In this document: positions 55,693-64,000 of the stretch, one piece after another
How positions within the stretch are numbered: position 1 is the first letter of the stretch
Layout: the number at the start of each line of letters is the position of its first letter
From: Chionoecetes opilio
Taxonomy: Eukaryota; Arthropoda; Malacostraca; Decapoda; Majidae
Assembly: GCA_016584305.1 (NCBI GenBank)
Contig: JACEEZ010018140.1
Coordinates: forward strand, 37,501 to 101,500
DNA: 64,000 bases
Direction of reading: 5' to 3'
Program-made: the position numbers and the translations under genes
Notes under the pieces: generated by a model
Told to the model about the DNA's origin: nothing
What the model saw: only the letters and a program-made list of their open reading frames with translations
Database searches by the model: none

Positions 55693-56125
55693 TATCTATC
55701 ACTCCTCAACCCAGAAAACAGATAAATCTACAAAGACTATAATTCAGGCTTCCATGACTTGCCACAGATAGCTACTTATAAACCTCTTGATATGCTCGTA
55801 TGATATCTACGTGTTTGCTGGGGCTGATAAGAAAGGCAGAGTTTGTATTTATGACTAACAGTGTAATAGTTGTTGAATGACGGAACGAACCACCTGGAAC
55901 AGTGTTGACAAGTCCTCGACAACGGCGTGTTATCAGAAGGCGTGAGTGGCGAGACTAATGGAGGAGCAAATAATGTACAACCAAAGCGATCAGAGGACAC
56001 GAGGCATCGGCTCATAGAGTAGTGGTGGCGGTGATAGGTGCGAATACGCTCTCCGGGGGTCACTTCTGAAGAATAAGGGCCGCGTGAGAGACCTCCTGTA
56101 GCTGCTGCGTCGCCTTGCATCCATC
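55693..56125 (+). promoter_or_regulatory. Upstream region of the gustatory receptor gene
   Basis: Unique sequence. An in-frame TAG at 56099-56101 precedes the chosen start, so the protein begins at 56126 unless an upstream exon exists. No clear TATA box was identified. Confidence 0.35.
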
Positions 56126-57145
56126 ATGAAAGTCCCCACCATGCTTCCCGTCCTGAGTGGCAAGGAACGGGCGAGACGAAAGGATGTGGAGACAGTGGAT
56201 ATCAAGACACCCACCGTAACAAGGAAAGAATGTTTTGTTGAGGAGAACAGAGGTGTGTTCCTCCTCTTCACCATCTTGGGACTCTTCGCCGTCAGGAGGG
56301 TGGATGGCCAGTACCTGGTGAGGAAAGTGCGCTTCTTCTTTTTCTATCTCAGCTGGATCACGTACCCCCTGGGAGGCCTCTTCGTGGCCGGCAAAACCGT
56401 CTCCTGGCTCGCTCATGACGAGAAAATTTCCTTCATGCATGACACCTTTGCGGTTCTGGCGCTTGCTGTGTTACCGGCATTACAGGCCTACTCCCTTAAA
56501 TTCATGACAAAATGCCTCCCAGAGGCCCTGCAGAATATATCCGAGCTGAGCGTGATGGAGGTGGGCTTTGAGACGCCTCTGAAGTTATCCTGGAAGAGAA
56601 GTAAGGTCAAAATATCTCCAGGTGACAAGGACTGCCAGCAGGGTGAGAGGCTGTTTGAGTGGCTGCCTCGTGCCATGGTTGTCTTCTCCTTGGTTGCGTT
56701 CTTCACTGTGTGCTCCACGGAGTACCTGATGGGCGTAGACCTGCAGTCGCTGGACAAGGAGGTACCCACACTGGTGATTCTGTCCGTGTGTCTCGCGTTC
56801 CCCTTTGCAAGCACCCTCATTGTCGTGGCCTTCACCAAGTGGCTCACAATGGTTTACAAGACGCTCAACCATCATTGTCAGGAGGTGGCGCCTGTCTGCA
56901 AAGTAGACCAAGTGCTTGCTATTTGTAGCTACGTGGATCGACTACAGAAGATATTCTCGTTGCTAAACAGCGGATTTTTCAGATATATTTTAACCATCAA
57001 CGCAGGATCGATCACTGTAGGGGCGTCATTCTGCACGTCGAGGCTTTTGCTGGCTCCCATTCAGATCGTGTACCTCGGGCCGCTTGTCTTCCACGTCTTC
57101 ACGCTGGGCCTGGTGTGCGAGGCGGGGGGCAGGCTGGCGGCGCAG
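56126..57145 (+). CDS. Gustatory receptor exon 1
   Basis: Residues 1-340: cytoplasmic N-terminus and six hydrophobic segments, ending in CEAGGRLAAQ before a GTGAGT donor, phase 0. Without splicing, the frame would run only 11 more codons, to a stop at 57181. Confidence 0.92.
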
Positions 57146-57432
57146 GTGAGTCTGTTGCAACTTTGCAAGGATAGTACATAGAGGTCTTGTATATTATCCT
57201 TGGTCTGTTGTGACATGCAGGAACCAAATGTAATGATGGAAAGGGTTGAAAATGATAGACGTTATTCGTCAAGTCTGTAGGTTATGATAGGGTTAAAATT
57301 TTGACCGATTTCTTTTGATTCACTTGAAGCATATTCACTGTAGAATTTGATAACGAAATACCCATGGAAAGACAAAGTAATAAAGTTGATAAAGTAAGAA
57401 AAACATGTGCGTTCATAATCATGTAAATGGAA

Positions 57433-57488
<56 letters not shown>

Positions 57489-58571
57489 AATTTCCACTCC
57501 TTCATCAGCATGACAACCTGGTTACATGGCTCAAGAAGGAAATACGGCAACGCAAGCTTCCTACTGTTGTTCCTTCCTCCACCTCCACCTCCACCTCCTC
57601 TACTCTCTCCTTTCCCTCCACCTTCTGCTCTTCTTCCTCGCCCTGCACCTCCTCCTCCTCCTACCTCCTCCTCTACCTCCTGGATGATCTGCTCGAGTAC
57701 CCGCCTCAGGTAAGAACAGGTGAACAGACCAGGTGTGTATTTAGGACCTTGAAACATTGGAGGCTTAGCCCAGCCAAGAGATCCTTACATTATTACTGGA
57801 TAAGTTTTCAATTTTTTCATGAGTATAATGAATAAAAGATGTGAGACACTGTTCTACCAAAAGTTTCCGGTCATTTGCTTAGGATAACTTTCGTAACATG
57901 AAATTAAAATAAGATCAAGACAATCTGAGTTGGGGTTCAACTTCGTTATTATTTTCATTTTCGTCACTAGGAATAAAACCCTTAGAAAAAAAGAGCTTTG
58001 GCGTGATGAAGCAGTCATATAGATTGTATATTTCCAATGCTTTGTTTGATACTGAAATCTGACCAACCCTGGTCTTATAACTTCTGCTTCTATTGTGTGA
58101 CAAATTAAAGGCTTCTTTTGAACTGTGACTAAACTGTGTTCACTCTGTCTTGTCCATCTGATATTATCTTCTTCACCTCTCCAGAAGGTCTTATATGGTG
58201 TCTCCTCTGTTGCACTCCTCATCTCCTCTGTTTGATCCTCATGTTCTCTCCTAGCTACTCTCTCATGTCCTGCTCATAAAAAGGATGCCATCAATATACG
58301 TCAAGTAACATCTAACCAAATATCTTGTTTCCTACTATAATTTTGTGTTGGCCCCGGTCAAAGTTTATCTTATTTCTGTAAAAAAAATAAAAAAAAATAA
58401 AGGCTAGGTATTTGAGATCCGGGGCTATTCATAAAACATTCGGGCCTATAGCCCCCAATGCCCAGGCCTAACTACGCCAATGGAACAGACTACTACTACA
58501 ATTACTACTACTATTATTACTACTACTACTACTACTACTACTACTACCACTACTACTACTACTACTACTAG

Positions 58572-58603
<32 letters not shown>

Positions 58604-58827
58604 TACACTACTACTTCTACTTCTATTAATGCTTCTCAATATTTGTTTTTCCCATCCAGATCACGACCTTCGGGAATTACAAAATAAACAGAAGCTTCTT
58701 GGTCAAATGTCTGGGTTTCGTCTTCTCCTACGGTACTATTGCCAATCAGTTCACCGATAACACTGACTGCGAAGACTACTTCCCACGCGTCTTACGTAAC
58801 CTAACTGCTGAATGGATCGAAGCTTAA
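56126..58827 (+). CDS. Gustatory receptor family protein (3 exons, 462 residues)
   Basis: Predicted seven-transmembrane ligand-gated cation channel subunit of the arthropod gustatory/odorant receptor superfamily. Exons 56126-57145, 57509-57709 and 58660-58827; both introns GT-AG and phase 0, as in the conserved C-terminal introns of this family. Hydrophobic segments: about 66-89, 104-123, 180-203, 213-240, 285-310, 312-335 and 414-438. The last carries the signature: GNYKINRSFLV, then SYGTIANQF (430-438), matching the family Thr/Ser-Tyr-x5-Gln-Phe. The N-terminus has no signal peptide, consistent with an intracellular N-terminus. Odd features: a Ser/Thr-rich stretch at 362-391 within the usual pre-TM7 cytoplasmic loop, and a 24-residue tail after the motif. 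An ATG at 56126 follows an in-frame stop; AATAAA lies at 58891-58896. Ligand unknown. Confidence 0.88.
57436..57487. repeat. (GA)n in gustatory receptor intron 1
   Basis: About 26 GA dinucleotides ending 21 bases before the exon 2 acceptor. Confidence 0.96.
57509..57709 (+). CDS. Gustatory receptor exon 2
   Basis: Residues 341-407 in 67 codons: HDNLVTWLKKEIRQRK, then a Ser/Thr-rich low-complexity run, then YLLLYLLDDLLEYPPQ. Acceptor CTTCATCAG, donor GTAAGA. The phase-0 fit and the family-like ends support it. The low-complexity centre is unusual, and an extra unrecognised intron there cannot be excluded. Confidence 0.8.
57730..58482 (-). mobile_element. hAT-like MITE, copy 2, with 8-bp target duplication
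   Basis: A 753-bp element in intron 2 of the receptor gene. The ends are CAGGTGTGTATTTAGG and, inverted, CATTGGCGTAGTTAGG. The eight bases GAACAGAC occur at 57722-57729 and again at 58483-58490, immediately flanking the element: a perfect hAT-length target duplication. It is the reverse-orientation relative of 32171-33845 without the internal minisatellite. No transposase frame. Confidence 0.88.
58497..58625. repeat. (CTA)n microsatellite in receptor intron 2
   Basis: CTA trinucleotide with ATTACT and CTTCTA interruptions, directly after the MITE and about 35 bases before the exon 3 acceptor. Confidence 0.95.
58660..58827 (+). CDS. Gustatory receptor exon 3 (TM7 and stop)
   Basis: Residues 408-462 and TAA. 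Acceptor CCCATCCAG. Contains ITTFGNYKINR and the terminal SYGTIANQF family motif, followed by a polar 24-residue C-terminus ending in EWIEA. Confidence 0.92.
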   Translation: MTTFGNYKINRSFLVKCLGFVFSYGTIANQFTDNTDCEDYFPRVLRNLTAEWIEA

Positions 58828-58890
58828 AGTTGTCTCAGATTGTGGTCCACTTTAGCTAAACAGTTGAAATGGTATGAAAACGTGAGGATC

Positions 58891-58896
58891 AATAAA
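58891..58896 (+). terminator. Polyadenylation signal AATAAA
   Basis: Canonical hexamer 64 bases after the receptor stop codon. Confidence 0.6.
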
Positions 58897-59325
58897 TGGT
58901 TTGATTGTAGCGGATTTGCCAACGTTCCCCTTCACTCTCTGTGCATGGGAGTTACGTGCCGTTTTCTTTACCTGCCTGCGAGGTATATAATACGTGTGTG
59001 ACTACCTGGCTTATGTGCACAGCTGATACGGTTTGTTAACTGATAAGGTCTGTTTATAGAAGATATGCGTACTAGTGTGTGACGTATTTGATTCGTATGT
59101 AGACTTGCTATTATTATCGTTATTAGTGTCATTATTATCATCATTATTTTTGTTATTATTTGTATTATTATTATTATTATTATAATCAGCATAAACATTA
59201 TAATAATTATACATATATTACTATTGTTATTAGTTTTGTTATTACCAATATTATTGTTATAGTTATTACTTTGATCATAATTATTAATGTTCGCATATAT
59301 AAAGGTTATTTGAAATTTGTAATGG

Positions 59326-59328
<3 letters not shown>
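58897..59328. other. AT-rich spacer
   Basis: Degenerate TTATTA/ATTATT low-complexity sequence at 59105-59290. No gene seen. Confidence 0.4.
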
Positions 59329-59404
<76 letters not shown>

Positions 59405-59414
59405 AAAAAAAAAA
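59329..59414. repeat. (GA)n then A-run
   Basis: About 36 GA dinucleotides followed by 15 A. Confidence 0.96.
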
Positions 59415-59476
59415 CTTTTTCCTCTGTATTTGCCATTCCACACGTCAGATAACTCCAGCAGGGCCCTCGTCAGCCA

Positions 59477-59635
59477 CGCACACACACACACACACACGCA
59501 CACCATCCTTACACCAGTAAATCCTCTCATTCAACCCCACCACAACCACCACCACCACCACAAACACCACCACCACCACAAACACCACCACAAACACCGC
59601 CACAAACACCACCACCACCACCACCACCACCCACT
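59477..59635. repeat. CA run and CAC/CAAACAC array
   Basis: A short CA run (59477-59500) and a CCACCACAAACACCACCAC array (59535-59632). Confidence 0.93.
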
Positions 59636-60486
59636 ACCTTCCTCCACTTCAGCATACAAATAAGGCGCGGACTGGACGTGGGTTAGGTTTCCCAGTCTGA
59701 CAGAGGGAGAGAGGGAGAGAAAGAGAGTGAGAGAGAAAGAGGGAGAGAGAGAGTAAGGGGGTTGGGGGTCCTCAGGTGGGGGAGGGACGCATATTTGTGC
59801 CTCCCACAAGGTGCCAGTGGTTAAGGGGGGGCGCCTACCCCTTACTCATTGCCACCTTCGCCCTGTCTCCCCTACCGTCACCCTGGCACGGCTACAGGCT
59901 TGGTTGTGGGTCAGGATTCTCAGGAAGGAGTGTTATGCTTTTACAACCACATAATTCTTTGCTTCAGCGGCATGATCTCATACTGTAGATTCTGTAACTT
60001 CTGTGGTTTCTTCTACGCCCTCTGTGGGTTTCTGGCGTTTAGGTGCTGAGGATGAAGCGAATAAGCAAAGTATTCAGTGCCAGTCGTCGCCACACACCTA
60101 GGGTGCCCCCAAAGGCTATTTTTGAATGTTTGTACCTCGTCCTAGCAAGAGTTAGTGTTTGCTTACGAGGGGAAACCATTTTGCTGCTTATTTCCCCTCT
60201 TTCCCTCATTACCCAGCGTGCCCGGCGGAGGAAATACGTGAAATAAGGACCAAAGGAATGGGTGGATTGAAAAAGTAAAGGTGGATGATGGGAAAGAAGG
60301 AGGGAATGAGGGGAAAAAGAAGGGAAAGTCGTGATGTAAGCGAGGTGTGGTGTTTCCCCTTGTCTGGTGGGTGGTGACATCTTGTGGTGTAGAGGGGAAC
60401 TTGACTGCGTGGGAGGAGGTTGTGGCATGCCCCCCCCCCCTCCACCTGGCATGCACGGGGCCCCTCCAAGTTTTGCCTAAGAGGTG

Positions 60487-60488
<2 letters not shown>
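59636..60488. other. Unique spacer
   Basis: A purine GAGAGGGAGAGA stretch at 59698-59755 and a C-run at 60429-60440; otherwise unique with no supportable exon. Confidence 0.35.

Positions 60489-60580
<92 letters not shown>
60489..60580. repeat. (CT)n microsatellite
   Basis: About 45 CT dinucleotides with one CCTCTC slip. Confidence 0.96.
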
Positions 60581-60582
<2 letters not shown>

Positions 60583-60759
60583 CTTGCTTTTATCATGAAT
60601 AGCAGCAATGTAGAGTATAAATAGCAATGTGTGTGTGTGGGTGTGTGTGTGTGACTGTGTGTGTGTATGTGTGTGTGTGTGTGTTAGGCCAGGCTTATTT
60701 CTGCTCTGACAGTCATCATTTGAGTGGCTGACATCAACGTCATTCTGCGTTTCCTGACT

Positions 60760-60760
<1 letters not shown>

Positions 60761-60836
<76 letters not shown>

Positions 60837-60840
60837 AAAA
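60761..60840. repeat. (GA)n microsatellite
   Basis: About 35 GA dinucleotides followed by nine A. A GT run also lies at 60626-60685. Confidence 0.96.
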
Positions 60841-61910
60841 TCATCATCATAATAAAAGATGATTATACGTACGTACAAGTATACGTACAAGTAATATTTT
60901 TAATTCTATATTTTTCCAGTGTTCAATGGATGATTTTTTTTTTCGTGTTAGAGAACCGTGAATTAAATCTTCACTATTATTAGCTATCACCATCATTTTT
61001 ATTGCCATTTATTATCATCATTATCATTATTATCATCATTATTATTGTTCCTTTTATCATTATTACTATGGAAGAGGCGTGAGCTAGAAGGCGATAAGTA
61101 CTTAACCTTTACGACATCCCTTCATCTTCGCTATACCATTATTCACCCCCATTAGCGTCTCATACGTCCATTAATGAAGGTGGCAGTCACCTAAAGCAAC
61201 TATCCTTCGCGTTTGTGTCCGATATCTACTGAAACTGAGCCAAATATTGTATATTCGTATTGAAACTTTGTATATGCACTGAGGGTTTCGTTCACTCCGC
61301 ATTAGGTTCGTTCAAAGATGGGATATTAATATTTTGGTTTTTGACTTGTACAAGGGAGGAGGAACGCGGATGTGTCAGGTGAGCTCAGGTATTTTTCCCT
61401 TCGTAGGTTTCATTATTATTGTTACGTTCATTTCGATGGTCTTTATCCGTATTGAATATCATAAAGAAATAAAGAATCAAATCCATCAATCCATCATCAA
61501 ATCAATCAAATCAATCATAGGTAAAGAAATAAACAAGATCGGAGTTTGAATATAAGATTTGTTAGATATTTTAACATTTTTTACTTGCTCTTTGTTAGTT
61601 TGGTCTTCAGTAAAATATAAAAATGTGACTTGAGTTTTATACCGATATTTCTTTAAGCATGTATCATCTATGTTTTCTACTAACTTTCATTATTATTTTT
61701 TTAATGTCCAGAAAAAGAGAAAAAAGATAAATTATTGGCTTTACTCATAATTTTGATTTTAGTTTTTAGTTTTTTTTCTCAATCATATTTCATTACGAAT
61801 CAAAATGTTTCCAAACTTTCATAATAATTTTCTTCCTCATACTATTGAATTAGCATAAATAGGGTTTACACTTTCCTTTTTATTTCTTGTGTAACCGAAG
61901 TTTTGTTTAT
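60841..61910. other. AT-rich spacer
   Basis: Degenerate ATTATC runs at 60975-61070 and AATCAATC runs at 61480-61520. No exon or RNA gene supported. Confidence 0.4.
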
Positions 61911-63095
61911 AGGCGTATTTTGTACGTACCATTCGGGAGTATATTATACTTATTTAAGCTCCGCCCCTGCTTGCCATCACAAAATACGATTGTAGCGCTG
62001 CCAAAGCCCTTTCTAGATGTTGCCGGGAGTAAAAGCGTCGTACACTTCATTCTCCGGCACTCAAGGGCGCCTCCCTCCTCCCTCCGTCAGCAGTTCCGGC
62101 ACTCAAGGGCGCCTCCCTCCATCCCTCCTCCCTCCGTCAGCAGTTCCGGCACTCAAGCTAGGGCGCCTCCCTCCATCCCTCCGTCAGCAGTTCCGGGACT
62201 CAAGGGCGTCTCCCTCCATCCCTCCTCCCTCCGTCAGCAGTTCCGGCACTCAAGGGCGCCTCCCTCCAACCCTCCTCCCTCCGTCAGCAGTTCCGGCACT
62301 CAAGGGCGCCTCCCTCCATCCCTCCTCCCTCCGTCAGCAGTTCCGGCACTCAAGGGCGCCTCCCTCCATCCCTCCTCCCTCCGTCAGCAGTTCCGGCACT
62401 CAAGGGCGCCTCCCTCCATCCCATCCTCCCTCCGTCAGCAGTTACAGCCTGGCCAGGTGCCTCAAATAACAGTAGTGTTCGTATCTATTATGTACATTTT
62501 TTGGGTGACATTGCTGTGAAAGATATGACAAATGTACCAGTTACATTGCATTTTTAAAGTAATTATAACTATTACTAAAGAGACTGTTTATTGTTTTAGT
62601 GTATTATGGCCAAAATACAAAAGTTTTATCGTGCGTGCCACAAGTATTAACAAAGATTCGGACGCATTGAAAGATTCGAGGGATTGGAAAAATTGTTCCA
62701 AGATGTCGCTGGAGAATTTTAATATTTGTGACTTCTTACCTGTTAAGAGTTGATGTATATATCCGATCAACGTGTTGCACCTACTCCTAATTAGATACAG
62801 TATCCTTTGCATGTGGTGCGCATGTTATGAATGTTGAATAGGATGAGAATTAATGGAAAACAGAAACATTTACGGGGGCAGGTCTGATAGGATTTTCTCA
62901 TGCGCGCACTCTGATTCGCCAGGCTCTTGAAAGCACCACCCACACCCAAAAGAGTATATTTTTTCCCAAGAAAAGTATAATTTACTCCAGAGAGTGTACC
63001 ATGTCGGTTATCAGTGCACTCAAAAGAGTAGAACATAATTGGGCGGAGCTTAAATAAGTATAATTTTGCTTTGTATTGTCTGCACAAAATACGCC
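61911..63095. mobile_element. Non-autonomous element with about 55-bp inverted ends
   Basis: The left end (61912-61966) and the inverted right end (63041-63095) share GGCGTATTTTGT at the tip and ATTATACTTATTTAAGCTCC plus GCCC on the inner side, with a diverged middle. TTAT lies one base outside the left end and directly outside the right end, a possible 4-bp target duplication. Inside are a 50-bp tandem repeat (62056-62445) and unique AT-rich sequence with no transposase. Confidence 0.7.
62056..62445. repeat. 50-bp minisatellite inside the inverted-end element
   Basis: About eight copies of a unit containing GGCACTCAAGGGCGCCTCCC and a CTCCGTCAGCAGTTCC segment. Some copies lack the CATCCCTCC piece. 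Its Ser/Pro/His open frames are artefacts. Confidence 0.93.
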
Positions 63096-63139
63096 TTATC
63101 TAATCACTCTTTATAGTTGCCATTATAGTGAGTTCTGGA

Positions 63140-63642
<503 letters not shown>

Positions 63643-63730
<88 letters not shown>
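63643..63730. repeat. (GA)n microsatellite
   Basis: About 43 GA dinucleotides. Confidence 0.97.
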
Positions 63731-63731
<1 letters not shown>

Positions 63732-64000
63732 TGTAATGTGTTTATGATGATCACGAAGACAAGACAAGACAAGAATGAAGCGAAGTAAGAGGAGGATAAA
63801 GAGGATAATGATAAAACGGAAAGGAGCAGAGAGATTTTTAGGAATCAAACAGGAAACTGAAAAAAAGAGAAAAAGAAGAAGATAAGTGGCTTGTGATCGA
63901 GATGGAGAGTACGTAAGTGAAGGTTATGGAAGAAAGGAGAGGAGGAAGGAAGGACGGAATGAAGGAAGGAAGGAGGGATGGAAAGAACTATAGGCTCATC
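63731..64000. other. Purine-rich window end
   Basis: Degenerate AAGAGGA and GGAAGGAAGG purine sequence to the window edge. No gene seen. Confidence 0.5.

Noticed and set aside
55297..55771. Two frames with near-identical residues on opposite strands
   Set aside because: Both come from the palindromic hairpin element, so the resemblance is structural.
56060..56911. Minus-strand frames of 94-126 residues
   Set aside because: Shadows of the receptor exon 1 on the other strand.

Overview
The window reads as a repeat-rich arthropod nuclear genome, most likely a decapod crustacean. Reasons: very dense micro- and minisatellites, (TTAGG)n-like interstitial repeats (the usual arthropod telomere motif), spliced genes with GT-AG introns, an arthropod-type gustatory receptor, and transposons of the pogo, hAT-like, piggyBac-like and CR1/Jockey-like groups. 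The species call is inference; no rRNA or mitochondrial marker is present. Nothing looks prokaryotic, and I see no CRISPR array, operon or phage.

Layout. Positions 1-34000 hold no protein-coding gene I can support. They are a mosaic of simple repeats (GT, CA, GA, CTA, TTG, CCT), 10-27 bp tandem arrays, MITE and foldback elements, LINE and SINE fragments, and short unique islands of mixed GC- and AT-rich sequence. Almost every long open frame there is a translated repeat. Positions 35602-48946 on the minus strand carry a complete ten-exon gene for mitochondrial medium-chain acyl-CoA dehydrogenase (ACADM, 425 residues when joined). All splice phases agree and the catalytic Glu is present. Its intron 1 contains an antisense non-LTR retrotransposon (about 44.1-47.9 kb). 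Other introns contain a piggyBac-type MITE, a tRNA-derived SINE, a second SINE and telomere-like arrays.

Positions 50000-54898 form a nested transposon. A pogo/Tigger-like element with a frameshifted transposase on the minus strand lies inside a second element whose 31-bp inverted ends match perfectly. A related compact hairpin MITE lies at 27057-27319. Positions 56126-58827 on the plus strand encode a complete three-exon, 462-residue gustatory-receptor-family protein ending in the Ser-Tyr-x5-Gln-Phe form of the family motif. Its second intron carries a hAT-like MITE with a perfect 8-bp target duplication. Positions 59-64 kb return to microsatellites plus a 1.2-kb element with about 55-bp terminal inverted repeats.

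Two host genes are well supported: one for mitochondrial fatty-acid oxidation and one chemoreceptor. They are unrelated and convergently placed (minus, then plus strand), separated by the nested transposon. The most checkable surprises are a charge pair in ACADM that natively carries the human disease residue together with a possible compensating change, the chemoreceptor itself, and a minisatellite that expanded inside one of two hAT-like MITE copies.
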